Notes: generated from the sequence alone by a model not told the origin. Counted from the stretch's first letter, positions 26,249 through 35,075 are shown. The stretch: 64,000 bases of DNA from Neobacillus endophyticus (GCF_013248975.1 NZ_JABRWH010000001.1:2748001-2812000), one strand, 5' to 3'. Program-made: numbers and translations.

Positions 26249-28096
26249 ATGTGTGGTATATCAGGCTGGATTGATTTTCAAAAAGATATGAGTAAAGAAA
26301 CGGCTGTCATAACAAAAATGGCAAAGACACTGGCAAAGAGAGGTCCTGATGAAACAAACATCTGGACGGATACAAATGCCGGATTCGGGCATAAAAGGCT
26401 GATCGTGGTGGATCCGGCAGGCGGAAGACAGCCAATGTCCAGGGAAAAAGCAAATCATCTTTATACGATTTGCTACAATGGAGAATTATATAATACGGAA
26501 GATATTCGCAAAATTCTCCTTACTAAAGGATATTCTTTTAAAGGTCATTCTGACACTGAAGTCCTGTTAAATGCCTATATAGAATGGGCGGAAGAATGCG
26601 TGAATCATTTAAATGGCATTTTCGCTTTTGCGATTTGGGATCAAAAACGTGATCAACTGTTTATTGGGCGGGATCGATTAGGCGTGAAGCCGTTATTCTA
26701 TAAAGAACATTTGCAAGGAATTTTGTTTTCGTCTGAAATCAAGGCGATCCTTGCTCATCCTGGAGTGAAAACTGAAATTGACCATGAAGGCCTTGCGCAG
26801 GTCTTTGGTTTGGGCCCATCAAGAGCTCCAGGATCTGGTGTTTTTAAAGGAATCAAAGAGCTGAGACCAGGCCATGCACTCACATTCTCGAAGAACGGTC
26901 TGAAGGTTTGGCGCTACTGGAATGTAAAAAGTGAAGCACATAAGGAAAATGCAGAAGAAACAGCTGAGCATGTCCGTTTTCTTGTCAGTGATGCCGTGAA
27001 AAGGCAACTTGTATCAGATGTGCCGTTATGTACATTTTTATCGGGCGGGCTGGATTCAAGTATTATTACAGCCATTGCTGCGCAAGGCTTTGAAGAACAG
27101 GGAAAAGGACAGCTTCATACGTATTCAATTGATTATGAGGGAAATCAACAGTACTTCACCTCAAATGAATTTCAGCCGGATGCAGACGGTAAATATATTC
27201 AAATGGTGAAAGAGCGATTTGGAACGAATCATCATAACAAGACCATTTCTCAACAGCAGCTGGCACAAGATTTAATCGAATCTGTTCATGTGAGAGATTT
27301 GCCTGGGATGGCAGATGTCGACTCCTCCTTACTTTGGTTTTGCAAGGAAATTAAAAAGGATTTTGTTGTCAGTCTTTCAGGGGAATGTGCAGATGAAATC
27401 TTTGGCGGGTACCCGTGGTTCCGCCGTCAACAGGACCTAGAAAGAGAAGGGTTTCCATGGATGCGCTCGGTAAATGAGAGGCAGAACTTACTAAGGTCTC
27501 ATTGGCATGAAAGATTAAAATTGAAAGAATACACTTTGGATCAATATCAACAGACCATTGCAGAAACACCGAGATTCGATGGAGAAAGCCTGGAAGAATC
27601 AAAGCGAAGAGAATTATTCTATCTCAATATGATCTGGTTTATGACAACGCTTTTGGATCGGAAAGATCGGATGAGTATGGGTGCAAGCCTAGAAGTAAGG
27701 GTTCCATTTGCGGATCATCGCCTTGTGGAATATGTATGGAATATTCCTTGGGATATGAAGATGTATCGCGGAAGAGAAAAAGGAATTTTAAGAAAGGCTT
27801 TCGAAGGCATATTGCCGGAGGATGTTTTATATCGGAAAAAAAGCCCTTATCCAAAAACGCACAATCCAGAGTATACGGTGTTAATTCAAAAGTGGCTGCG
27901 GGACATAGTAAAGGATCGATCTTCAGCATTGCATGAATTTTTTCAAAAGGAAATGCTTGAAGCGATGGTGGAAACTGGAGGAGCTTCTTTTAAGGAGCCA
28001 TGGTTTGGCCAATTAATGACAGGGCCGCAGCTATTAGCATACCTTGTACAGCTTCACACATGGTTTAAGGAATATAATATAAATATCGTCAATTAG
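26249..28096 (+). CDS. asnO: Asparagine synthetase (glutamine-hydrolysing) AsnO
   Basis: A 615-residue two-domain enzyme. After removal of Met1, Cys2 of MCGISGW is the glutaminase nucleophile, so the start at 26249 is certain although the frame is open to 26210; AAAGGAG lies nine bases upstream. The synthetase domain has the ATP pyrophosphatase loop FLSGGLDSS near 258-266 and SLSGECADEIFGGYPW. It converts aspartate, ATP and glutamine to asparagine. B. subtilis AsnO is the sporulation-associated isozyme and has the same neighbours (gerP, yisK, yisN), which supports the symbol. Ends in a strong terminator. Confidence 0.93.
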   Translation: MCGISGWIDFQKDMSKETAVITKMAKTLAKRGPDETNIWTDTNAGFGHKRLIVVDPAGGRQPMSREKANHLYTICYNGELYNTEDIRKILLTKGYSFKGHSDTEVLLNAYIEWAEECVNHLNGIFAFAIWDQKRDQLFIGRDRLGVKPLFYKEHLQGILFSSEIKAILAHPGVKTEIDHEGLAQVFGLGPSRAPGSGVFKGIKELRPGHALTFSKNGLKVWRYWNVKSEAHKENAEETAEHVRFLVSDAVKRQLVSDVPLCTFLSGGLDSSIITAIAAQGFEEQGKGQLHTYSIDYEGNQQYFTSNEFQPDADGKYIQMVKERFGTNHHNKTISQQQLAQDLIESVHVRDLPGMADVDSSLLWFCKEIKKDFVVSLSGECADEIFGGYPWFRRQQDLEREGFPWMRSVNERQNLLRSHWHERLKLKEYTLDQYQQTIAETPRFDGESLEESKRRELFYLNMIWFMTTLLDRKDRMSMGASLEVRVPFADHRLVEYVWNIPWDMKMYRGREKGILRKAFEGILPEDVLYRKKSPYPKTHNPEYTVLIQKWLRDIVKDRSSALHEFFQKEMLEAMVETGGASFKEPWFGQLMTGPQLLAYLVQLHTWFKEYNINIVN

Positions 28097-28106
28097 CCAA
28101 AAAAGG

Positions 28107-28147
28107 AGCAGCAGGATGGGATTTCCTTTCCTGCTGCTTGATTTTTA
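28107..28147 (+). terminator. asnO terminator
   Basis: AGCAGCAGGA (28107-28116) pairs perfectly with TCCTGCTGCT (28129-28138), followed by TGATTTTT. Confidence 0.85.
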
Positions 28148-28150
28148 GCC

Positions 28151-28182
28151 GATAGGAAAGCAAAACATTCCTATCAGGCATA
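28151..28182. repeat. Small hairpin with a motif shared with the 52.3-kb repeat
   Basis: GATAGGAA (28151-28158) and TTCCTATC (28168-28175) form an 8-bp stem, then AGGCATA. TTCCTATCAGGCATA recurs almost unchanged at 52366-52380, and AGGCATA also opens the repeat at 42443. It lies between convergent asnO and the SDR gene and may act as an extra terminator. Confidence 0.6.
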
Positions 28183-28184
28183 CT

Positions 28185-29051
28185 TTAGCCATTTACAATT
28201 TTACCACCGTTCACATGAATCATTTGCCCGCTAATATAGGAGGAATCTTCTGAAGCAAGGAATACATAACTTGGAGCAAGTTCATACGGTTCTCCTGCCC
28301 GTCCCATCGTGGTGTCCGATCCAAAAGTCGCTACTTGGTCAGCACTAAACGTCGAAGGAATAAGCGGCGTCCAAATCGGGCCGGGAGCCACACCGTTCAC
28401 TCGAATGCCAAGTGGCGCCAATGATTTTGCTAATGAGCGTGTAAAGGTGACAATTGCTCCTTTTGTCGCAGAATAATCCAATAATGTTTCATTGCCCTCA
28501 TAGGCAGTTATCGATGCAGTATTAATAATGGCTGCTCCACTTTTTAAGTAGGGAAGAGCCATTTTGGTCATATAAAAATAGGAAAAGATGTTCGTGCGAA
28601 ACGTTTTTTCAAGTTGAGCTGAAGTAATATTCAGCAGGCTGTTTTGCGGATGCTGCTCAGCGGCATTATTGACAAGAATATCCAGCTTGCCGAACTCATC
28701 AATAGTTTTATGTACGACATCTTTACAGAAATCTTCGTCCCCGATATCACCTGAAAATAGGAGGCATTTTCTACCTTCCTTTTCAATCAGCTGTTTTGTT
28801 TCTTCAGCATCTTGATGTTCGTCTAGGTAGACGATTGCTACATCTGCCCCTTCTTTTGCAAATAAAATGGCTGCAGCTTTCCCAATTCCGCTATCGCCTC
28901 CGGTAATAATTGCTTTTTTTTCAGTTAATTTTCCGGCCGCTTTATAACTTTTATTGATAGAGACAGGTTTCGGATTCATCTCACTTTCAAAACCGGGCTG
29001 ATGATTTTGATGCTGCGGCGGAAATGTCCTTTTCTTTTGATTATTGCTCAT
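28185..29051 (-). CDS. SDR-family NAD(P)-dependent oxidoreductase
   Basis: A 288-residue short-chain dehydrogenase of the long-N-terminus type found in general stress proteins such as B. subtilis GS39/YdaD and YhxC. The first 40 residues are a hydrophilic, glutamine- and proline-rich extension before the Rossmann motif TGGDSGIGKA. The catalytic set is present: NNAA, serine in INTASITAYEG, and YSATKGA. The end, SYISGQMIHVNGGKIVNG, is typical of the classical fold. The substrate is unknown; the stress-protein link is by similarity. It has its own minus-strand unit, ribosome site GGAGG. Confidence 0.88.
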   Translation of the reverse strand: MSNNQKKRTFPPQHQNHQPGFESEMNPKPVSINKSYKAAGKLTEKKAIITGGDSGIGKAAAILFAKEGADVAIVYLDEHQDAEETKQLIEKEGRKCLLFSGDIGDEDFCKDVVHKTIDEFGKLDILVNNAAEQHPQNSLLNITSAQLEKTFRTNIFSYFYMTKMALPYLKSGAAIINTASITAYEGNETLLDYSATKGAIVTFTRSLAKSLAPLGIRVNGVAPGPIWTPLIPSTFSADQVATFGSDTTMGRAGEPYELAPSYVFLASEDSSYISGQMIHVNGGKIVNG

Positions 29052-29120
29052 TTTTTTACCTCCATTATTAATACACTTTTTATTGTTAGAAAAATGGAGG
29101 AAATTATGATTCGATTCGTA

Positions 29121-29154
29121 ATAAAAAGGCGAAAAGAATCTAATCTTTTCGCCT
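29121..29154 (-). terminator. yajQ terminator
   Basis: AGGCGAAAAG (29127-29136) pairs with CTTTTCGCCT (29145-29154); read on the minus strand the stem is followed by TTTTTATT. Confidence 0.85.
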
Positions 29155-29159
29155 ATGTG

Positions 29160-29651
29160 TTACCGATAATTAATAAACTGAACATCGATTGAAAGATCAG
29201 CCTCTTTTACCAAAGCAATGATCCGCTGTAAATCATCACGGCTTTTTCCGCTGACACGCACTTGGTCGTCTTGAACTTGGCTTTTAACCTTTACTCCGCT
29301 ATTTTTAATGATGGTGTTAATTTTTTTAGCATTTTCTTTATCAATACCCTGAACTAGTTTTGCCCGCTGGCGGACGGTGCCGCCAGATGCCTTTTCAATT
29401 TTCCCATAATCCAGATTTTTAACTGGTACTGCACGTTTAATGAGTTTACTGAATAAAACATCTTTCAACTGGTCCATTTTGTATTCATCATCTGACACCA
29501 AGACAATTTCTTCTTTATCTAGTGATACTTCACTTTTACTTCCTTTAAAATCATAGCGTGTGCTGATTTCTTTCATCGTCTGTGTAATCGCATTTGTTAC
29601 TTCCGAAAAGTCTACATTGGAGACAATATCAAATGAGCTATCTTTAGACAT
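29160..29651 (-). CDS. yitK: YajQ family nucleotide-binding protein (YitK)
   Basis: A 163-residue protein of the YajQ/DUF520 family: [21 protein letters not shown] at the start and [20 protein letters not shown], followed by the second ferredoxin-like fold with [18 protein letters not shown]. Homologues bind nucleic acid and, in Xanthomonas, cyclic di-GMP; the role in Bacillus is unknown. The ATG at 29651 is chosen because GGAGG lies eight bases before it; the long upstream extension of the open frame is not coding-like. YitK and the CvfB protein (YitL) are neighbours in B. subtilis too. Confidence 0.9.
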   Translation of the reverse strand: MSKDSSFDIVSNVDFSEVTNAITQTMKEISTRYDFKGSKSEVSLDKEEIVLVSDDEYKMDQLKDVLFSKLIKRAVPVKNLDYGKIEKASGGTVRQRAKLVQGIDKENAKKINTIIKNSGVKVKSQVQDDQVRVSGKSRDDLQRIIALVKEADLSIDVQFINYR

Positions 29652-29873
29652 AACAACAACCTCCAGAATATTTCTGCTAAAGTTTCCCTTTATGCCTACA
29701 TTATAGTAAAAGATAACCTCTTTGCAAACCACAGAATTAATTAAGATTTTAAAGCCCTGTGTAAAATAGTAGACCACATATTAAATGATTGTGACACCTT
29801 TTCTAATGTTCAAAAAGCATAAAAGCAAAATCTTGATACAAACTATTCATATATATTTAGGAGGGTGTATATT

Positions 29874-30008
29874 ATGTCCGAAAATAAATTCGTTGTACTA
29901 TTGTTCTTTACCATTATTAGCATTGTTCTAACAACCATTTATTCTGGTATTATCATATCTCAAAATAACAAATCACAATCCCTAATGAAAAATAAACAAT
30001 CAACTAAT
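29874..30008 (+). CDS. Small single-span membrane protein (44 residues)
   Basis: A 44-residue ORF with a near-ideal ribosome site (TTTAGGAGGGTG, then ATG at proper distance) and its own terminator hairpin. The sequence is MSENK, a hydrophobic helix of about 23 residues (FVVLLFFTIISIVLTTIYSG in part), then a polar asparagine/lysine/glutamine-rich tail. It is divergent from yajQ. I do not recognise a family; it could be a sporulation or stress membrane peptide. The strong translation signal and terminator support its being real. Confidence 0.6.
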
Positions 30009-30052
30009 AATAATTGATAAAGAAACTAGGAATAATTTTGTTTGATGTTTGA

Positions 30053-30088
30053 ATCCATCCTTAGCCTCTAATGATGGATTTTTATTTT
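30053..30088 (+). terminator. Terminator after the 44-residue membrane peptide
   Basis: AATCCATC (30053-30060) pairs with GATGGATT (30074-30081), followed by TTTATTTT. The rest of 30009-30275 shows no gene. Confidence 0.65.
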
Positions 30089-30275
30089 AATTAGCAAATT
30101 CTTCGATTTAGAAATAAGCTCCTTCTAAGTATAGTTTGAAAGCTTTGAATACTTTTCTATATCAATGATTTCTCTTTAATAAATCTCGTGTATGTTGAGC
30201 AGGGGCATTCATTATAGTAAAATGTATCAGTTGAAACAAATGCGTAAATGCTCCATAAAGAAAAGAGGATTAACC

Positions 30276-31139
30276 ATGTCTTTAAAAGATTTTATTGGTC
30301 AAACAATTACATTAACTGTTGCCCGCCAAGCAGCATTCGGCTATTTTCTAACAGATGGGACGGAAGATGTTCTTCTTCACCATAATGAAACCGATCGAGA
30401 ATTAAATGAAAACGATGAAGTAGAAGTGTTTCTTTATGTCGATTCTGAAGGAAGGCCAGCAGCCTCTACGGTCATACCTGATGTGGCAGTCGGACGTTAT
30501 GCCTGGGTAAAGGTAGCTGATGTGAATCCTGATCTCGGCGTGTTTTTAAATATTGGCCTGCAAAAGGATATATTATTAGGTGCAGATGATCTTCCAGTGC
30601 ACAGGAATGTGTGGCCCAACCAGGGAGATTTACTGTATATCACGTTGAGAGTAGCCCGCAATTATCTTTTATATGCGAAACTGGCAAACGATCAAGTCAT
30701 TCAGTCCATTTCTGTTTCTGCAACTAGAAAAGATTTTAACAAAAATGTCCAGGGGCACATTTACCGCACAGCTAAAGTAGGAAGCTGGATTTATTCCATT
30801 GAAGGCTTTAAAGGTTTTATTCACGAGTCCCAGCGTAAACAAGAACCGCGTTTGGGTGAAAAGGTTGAGGGGCGGATTATCGATGTAAAAGAGGACGGAA
30901 CCATCAACGTGTCATTGCTGGCACGGAAGCAGGAATCGCAAGATCTTGATGCCGACAGAATATATGAATATTTAATGAGCAGAAATGGTGCGATGCCATA
31001 CAGTGATAAGAGCATGCCGGAAGATATTTCGGAGCGGTTTGGTTTGAGTAAAGCAGCCTTTAAGAGGGGATTAGGAAAGCTAATAAAGGAAGGCAAGATT
31101 TATCAAGAAGGCGGCTGGACCTATTCGAAGAAAGAATAG
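30276..31139 (+). CDS. cvfB: CvfB family S1 RNA-binding protein (YitL)
   Basis: A 287-residue protein with tandem S1-type RNA-binding domains and a C-terminal winged helix, the CvfB (conserved virulence factor B) build. S1-like segments are around 5-60, 70-130 (GRYAWVKVADVNPDLGVFLNI in part) and 140-215 (VEGRIIDVKEDGTINVSLL); the winged helix is in the last 65 residues (YEYLMSRNGAMPYSDKS). In Staphylococcus CvfB binds RNA and affects regulator expression. The ATG at 30276 follows AAAGAGGA; the upstream extension of the frame lacks such a site. Confidence 0.9.
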   Translation: MSLKDFIGQTITLTVARQAAFGYFLTDGTEDVLLHHNETDRELNENDEVEVFLYVDSEGRPAASTVIPDVAVGRYAWVKVADVNPDLGVFLNIGLQKDILLGADDLPVHRNVWPNQGDLLYITLRVARNYLLYAKLANDQVIQSISVSATRKDFNKNVQGHIYRTAKVGSWIYSIEGFKGFIHESQRKQEPRLGEKVEGRIIDVKEDGTINVSLLARKQESQDLDADRIYEYLMSRNGAMPYSDKSMPEDISERFGLSKAAFKRGLGKLIKEGKIYQEGGWTYSKKE

Positions 31140-31210
31140 CAAGTCACATACATACTCCTTTCCAAGTTGACAAACAATAAGGCGGAAAGCATTTGAAAGG
31201 GGTAATCAAG

Positions 31211-31342
31211 ATGCCGCATACAACTGATAACGATAAAAAAGCACAAGACAATAACGCATTAAGACACGAGAAGAACATGATGCGCGAAAAAAACCGCCAA
31301 GCTGGAAAAAATCAATACTCCAAAAAAACAGACCACAAATAA
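31211..31342 (+). CDS. Small hydrophilic protein, probably DUF3941
   Basis: A 43-residue, strongly hydrophilic ORF starting MPHTTDNDKKAQDNNALRHE and ending SKKTDHK, with ribosome site GAAAGGGG nine bases upstream. It resembles the short DUF3941 proteins that are common in Bacillaceae; I recall the family from its terminal KKTDHK motif. Composition (no aromatic residue except one Tyr, many Asn, Lys, Asp) is reminiscent of small spore or stress proteins. It ends in a strong terminator shared with the convergent DegV gene. Confidence 0.68.
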   Translation: MPHTTDNDKKAQDNNALRHEKNMMREKNRQAGKNQYSKKTDHK

Positions 31343-31343
31343 A

Positions 31344-31374
31344 AGGAGTGGGGTGCATGCACCTCACTCCTATT
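31344..31374. terminator. Bidirectional terminator, DUF3941 / degV
   Basis: AGGAGTGGGGTGC and GCACCTCACTCCT (31344-31371) form a 12-bp stem with one bulge, with AAAA before and ATTT after. Confidence 0.8.
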
Positions 31375-32227
31375 TCATTCTATTTAAAAAGAATATGGCA
31401 ATAGTGCCAGGACCTGTATGAGCTCCAATTGCAGAACCAATGGATGTAATCTTTACTTCCTTCGGATGGAAGGCTTCTTCAATCATCGCTTGCACGTCTA
31501 ACGCTGTTTGCTCATTATCAGAATGACTGATTCCAACCACTTGGTCTTCAAGATGTTCCCCACGTTCCTTCATGAGTTCAATTAAACGCAGCATAACTTT
31601 TTTCTTGCCGCGCAATTTTTCTAGGGGAACAAGCTTACCGGCTTCCATATTTAAAATTGGTTTTATATTTAATAATCCTCCTAGAAATGCGGAAGCTTTA
31701 GATAAACGGCCGCCTTTTGCCAAATAATCTAAATCCTCAACAGTGAACAGGTGCTCCATGTGTTCGCTTCGAAAATACACGTCTTTCAATATTTCTTCTT
31801 TTGAGGCATAATTCGCAGCAAGTTTCGCCGCCTCCATTACCACCAGCCCGAATCCAAGAGAAGCACATTTGGTATCGACAATTGTTAAATTAAAATTTGG
31901 ATATTTTTCCTTCACTTGGTTAAGAATCATAACAGCGGACGAATAAGTACCAGAAAGTTCTGAAGAAAATGCAATATAGATTCCGTCTTCATTATTTTCC
32001 GCCATTTGAGAAAAGACTTGTTCGAAAAGGTGCGGGGAAGGCTGTGAGGTTTTCGGTAAAATTCCATTGCGGATCGCGTCATAGACTGATTTGGGATCAA
32101 TCGTCCTAACATCTTCGTACTCTTCTTTATTTAGTTGGACTTTTAATGGGAACAATGTGACATGGTTTTGTTCAAAGAAATCTTTTGGTAAATCGCATGC
32201 GCTGTCAGCAAGTATTCTTACCGGCAT
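31370..32227 (-). CDS. yitS: DegV family fatty-acid-binding protein (YitS)
   Basis: A 285-residue DegV protein, the fatty-acid-presenting subunit (FakB) that works with a FakA kinase to phosphorylate fatty acids. The start VRILADSACDLPKDFFEQN, the TSQPSPHLF segment and the SSELSGTYSSA motif holding bound carboxylate, and IGAHTGPGTIAIFF at the end are typical. The ATG at 32227 follows AGAGGTG at six bases; the in-frame ATG six codons earlier would overlap that site. No fakA is in the window. Divergent from yitT, as in B. subtilis. Confidence 0.9.
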   Translation of the reverse strand: MPVRILADSACDLPKDFFEQNHVTLFPLKVQLNKEEYEDVRTIDPKSVYDAIRNGILPKTSQPSPHLFEQVFSQMAENNEDGIYIAFSSELSGTYSSAVMILNQVKEKYPNFNLTIVDTKCASLGFGLVVMEAAKLAANYASKEEILKDVYFRSEHMEHLFTVEDLDYLAKGGRLSKASAFLGGLLNIKPILNMEAGKLVPLEKLRGKKKVMLRLIELMKERGEHLEDQVVGISHSDNEQTALDVQAMIEEAFHPKEVKITSIGSAIGAHTGPGTIAIFFLNRMK

Positions 32228-32315
32228 GAAGATCACCTCTTTCATAGCAATTCTTTAAGTAACAGTTTAGCTGTTTACGCTTGAAAATACAATTAATAAA
32301 AAGGAGGACTTTTCA

Positions 32316-33158
32316 TTGGTTTGGCTCGAAGTAAAAAAGGTTATGATTGTGATTATCGGGGCTTTTTTAGTAGCAATTGGTGTGAATCTATTTTTAGTTC
32401 CAGCCAATGTTTATTCAAGCGGGTTTACCGGAATTGCTCAACTACTCTCAAAGGTACTTGGCGATTATACATCCATTCATGTATCAATGGGTCTATTATT
32501 ATTAATATTAAATATTCCCGTAGCTATTTTAGGGTGGAAAAAGGTGGGGAAAACTTTCACGATTTACAGTTTTCTTAGTGTCATCCTATCTTCGTTTTTT
32601 TTGGATCTTGTTCCAGTGAAACAAGTTTCCAATGATATTTTACTTAATGCAGTATTTGGAGGTGTCATTGTAGCTGTCGGAGTAGGAATTACCTTGAAAT
32701 GGGGCGCCTCAACCGGGGGCCTTGATATTATTGCGATGGTGCTTTCAAAAATGAAAGATAAACCCATTGGTCCGTATATGTTCGTTTTAAATGGAATCAT
32801 CATTGTTACGACTGGCTTAATATATGACTGGCAAAAAGCGCTATATACACTTGTCTTTCTATATGCCTCCACAAGAGTAATTGATGCAATTCATACGAGA
32901 CATCTTAAACTGACAGCCATGATCATTACGAAAAAAGCAAATGAGCTAAAAGAAGCCATACATGCAAAATTGTCACGTGGAATTACGATGATTCCGGCCA
33001 AGGGAGCCTTTTCAAACGAAGCAAGAGAGATGATGATGATTGTGATCACACGCTATGAACTTTTTGATCTCGAAATAATTATCAAAGAAATTGATCCAAA
33101 CGCCTTTACAAATATTATTGAAACCACCGCAGTTTACGGATTTTTCCGGCGGGAATAA
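32316..33158 (+). CDS. yitT: YitT family membrane protein
   Basis: A 280-residue membrane protein of the YitT (DUF161 plus C-terminal DUF2179) family. About five hydrophobic helices lie within the first 190 residues, with the family motif NLFLVPANVYSSGFTGIAQL near 24-43 and WGASTGGLDIIAM near 129. The soluble C-terminal 75 residues have the ferredoxin-like DUF2179 part (ending FTNIIETTAVYGFFRRE). Its function is unknown. The start is TTG, placed nine bases after AAGGAGG. The next gene follows after 17 bases and is probably co-transcribed. Confidence 0.88.
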   Translation: MVWLEVKKVMIVIIGAFLVAIGVNLFLVPANVYSSGFTGIAQLLSKVLGDYTSIHVSMGLLLLILNIPVAILGWKKVGKTFTIYSFLSVILSSFFLDLVPVKQVSNDILLNAVFGGVIVAVGVGITLKWGASTGGLDIIAMVLSKMKDKPIGPYMFVLNGIIIVTTGLIYDWQKALYTLVFLYASTRVIDAIHTRHLKLTAMIITKKANELKEAIHAKLSRGITMIPAKGAFSNEAREMMMIVITRYELFDLEIIIKEIDPNAFTNIIETTAVYGFFRRE

Positions 33159-33175
33159 AGGAAAGGAAGATCATT

Positions 33176-33544
33176 ATGCGAATTTTACTATGCTTAATCC
33201 TGTTAATCTTTCCATTTTTCACTAATGCCATGGCAAAGGAGGCACCACTTTTCCATGATATTAAGGTGTCAGGCACTAATGGAAATTATGTTGTAACAGG
33301 TGAGTCAAGAATGAAAACAGGAAAGTTCTTATATTCTGTTGAGGATGGACATGTTGATTTGATAAATGAATCAGAAGTAAGGACGAACGGGAAAGGAAAC
33401 AGTTGGAAAAAATTTAGGTTAAATATACAAATACTTAAAGAAAAGCTTCCGAAAAATGGAACGGTAATCCTCAACCTTTATGAACGGGGCCAAGATGGGA
33501 AAATTAAACAGATATACCCCGTAGTACTGCAACGATTTAATTAA
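33176..33544 (+). CDS. Secreted small protein of unknown function, in the ipi position
   Basis: A 122-residue protein with a clear signal peptide (MRILLCLILLIFPFFTNAMA, cleavage probably after AMA at residue 20). The mature part of about 100 residues looks like a single beta-sandwich: alternating hydrophobic strands, VSGTNGNYVVTGESRMKTGK, WKKFRLNIQI, GTVILNLYERGQDGK, and it reminds me of the Gmad2 immunoglobulin-like domain. In B. subtilis the gene after yitT is ipi, the intracellular proteinase inhibitor; this protein is not recognisably similar and is exported, so it is not called Ipi. Extracellular role unknown. Confidence 0.72.
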   Translation: MRILLCLILLIFPFFTNAMAKEAPLFHDIKVSGTNGNYVVTGESRMKTGKFLYSVEDGHVDLINESEVRTNGKGNSWKKFRLNIQILKEKLPKNGTVILNLYERGQDGKIKQIYPVVLQRFN

Positions 33545-33549
33545 TAGGA

Positions 33550-33586
33550 GAAAGGGGAAGTACCATTTATAGGACTTCCCCTTTCA
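33550..33586. terminator. Bidirectional terminator
   Basis: GAAAGGGGAAGT (33550-33561) pairs perfectly with ACTTCCCCTTTC (33574-33585); 12-bp stem between convergent genes. Confidence 0.82.
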
Positions 33587-33588
33587 TG

Positions 33589-33774
33589 TTAGGTAATTTG
33601 ATCAAGCTCTTGTTGCATTTGTTGGAGTTGTCTTTGTTCTGCCATCGTCGAGTTGGCATAAGCAGAACTAAGTGCATTTTTTGCTTTTACTATAGTAGAT
33701 TCGCGGTCGGCAGCATCGGCGTTTTTCGCCATTTCAACAAACCTTCTTGCTTCTTGAAACAATTGGTTTCCCAT
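33589..33774 (-). CDS. Small helical protein, probably DUF3813
   Basis: A 61-residue protein, MGNQLFQEARRFVEMAKNAD at the start and a glutamine-rich end (MAEQRQLQQMQQELDQIT), predicted entirely helical. It resembles the DUF3813 proteins of Bacillaceae; the motif AKNALSSAYANSTMAEQ is what I recall. Two bases separate it from the stop of the 50-residue ORF before it, whose last codons contain its ribosome site (GGAGGA), so the two are translationally coupled. Function unknown. Confidence 0.7.
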   Translation of the reverse strand: MGNQLFQEARRFVEMAKNADAADRESTIVKAKNALSSAYANSTMAEQRQLQQMQQELDQIT

Positions 33775-33776
33775 TG

Positions 33777-33929
33777 TTATATTCCTCCAAGTGAGGATTC
33801 ATGCACATTGGCCATTTTCTGAGCTTCCGCTTCAGCATAGGTCATGTGATAAGGAATTCGTTCCGAATGCTTGTTAACTGAATCCCTACCTTGTTGGACG
33901 AAGCGTTTCGATTTGTTTGATTTACCCAT
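33777..33929 (-). CDS. 50-residue protein, coupled to the DUF3813-like gene
   Basis: A short ORF, MGKSNKSKRFVQQGRDSVNK at the start and MANVHESSLGGI at the end, with an excellent ribosome site (TTGGAGGGA, seven bases before the ATG). It is basic at the N-terminus and contains the middle motif RIPYHMTYAEAEAQKM. No family recognised. The tight coupling to the next ORF (two bases between stop and start) argues that both are real and may act together. Confidence 0.65.
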   Translation of the reverse strand: MGKSNKSKRFVQQGRDSVNKHSERIPYHMTYAEAEAQKMANVHESSLGGI

Positions 33930-34043
33930 TCGAATCCCTCCAATATGCTAAAAAGCTTCATTTGAAACAGCTCTCGCTGCTTCAAGAATAGTATGCCCTG
34001 TTTTAGAGCATTCATAGAGGGAAACATTGGTGAAATCGTTGTA

Positions 34044-34853
34044 TTAAATGTTTAATAAATCTTCTAAATATAAGGCAACTCCGTTTTCTTCATTTGTTAG
34101 TGTGACGTCATTGGCTATATTCTTTAATTCTTCAATCGCATTACCCATTGCAACTCCATAGCCTGCATATTCAATCATTTCCAAGTCGTTATCCTCATCT
34201 CCAAAGGCGATAACCCGATCGGTAGGAATCCCATAATAATCCGCGGCCTTTTTCAATCCGACGGCTTTATTTAAACCAGATTTAATAATTTCAATGACAT
34301 GCCATGGAGCAGCCCAGCTGCGCTGCTCAATCATTTCGGCATGAATTTCTGAAAGATGGCTGCGAATTTTTTTCAATTGATCCTCTTCGGTATGAATCAG
34401 CAGGCTCGTAGGGGAATCCTTCAGGAAATTAGCCAAATCACCTGTTGTAATTTTTGGATTTCCAAAGCCAAATATATCTAGAAGTTTTTCATCATGATAA
34501 TGGAAGTAAACATCGTCCATTACCTCTGCAATTATATTGTGAAACTGGAAACTTCTGCAGGCATCAACAATATCTTTTGCAACCTTGATATCAAGCGGTT
34601 CATGATAAAATCCCCATGATTGACTGAGTGGGTGGTGCATAAATGCGCCATTAAAATTTACAATTGGTGTATTTAGCTCCAACTCGTGGTAGTACATTTC
34701 ACTGGAACGAAAAGGTCTCCCTGTCGCAATCATGACGACATGACCTGCCTCTTTTGCTTTATTTAGCACTTCTTTCGTTTTAGGAGAAATCGTTTTATCA
34801 TCTTTTAATAAGGTTCCATCCAAATCCAGTGCAATTAAATGTTTTTCAGTCAT
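34044..34853 (-). CDS. yitU: Cof-type HAD phosphatase YitU
   Basis: A 269-residue haloacid dehalogenase-like phosphatase of the Cof/IIB cap type. Motif I is ALDLDGTLL (nucleophile Asp10, Asp12), motif II is MIATGRPF, motif III the lysine in SGLNKAVGLK, and motif IV FGDEDNDLEMI. B. subtilis YitU dephosphorylates the flavin precursor ARPP (5-amino-6-ribitylamino-uracil phosphate); the position is the same, but I cannot show the substrate here. It is divergent from yitV. Confidence 0.88.
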   Translation of the reverse strand: MTEKHLIALDLDGTLLKDDKTISPKTKEVLNKAKEAGHVVMIATGRPFRSSEMYYHELELNTPIVNFNGAFMHHPLSQSWGFYHEPLDIKVAKDIVDACRSFQFHNIIAEVMDDVYFHYHDEKLLDIFGFGNPKITTGDLANFLKDSPTSLLIHTEEDQLKKIRSHLSEIHAEMIEQRSWAAPWHVIEIIKSGLNKAVGLKKAADYYGIPTDRVIAFGDEDNDLEMIEYAGYGVAMGNAIEELKNIANDVTLTNEENGVALYLEDLLNI

Positions 34854-35075
34854 AATAGGATCCTTTCTAATGATTTAATTTTCAACAGAAAAAGCATTGC
34901 TTTAGGAAAAAATGAATCTTCGTGATACACTACAATTGTGAAATTTTTCCCCCTGCAGAATGATTACCAATATAGTAACTATGTTAACAATTTTATATCA
35001 TAGCTGTAAAAAAATTCACACTAAATCGATATTAAAAGCTATATACTAAGTTTATGCATCAGGAGGTATTCGTTT

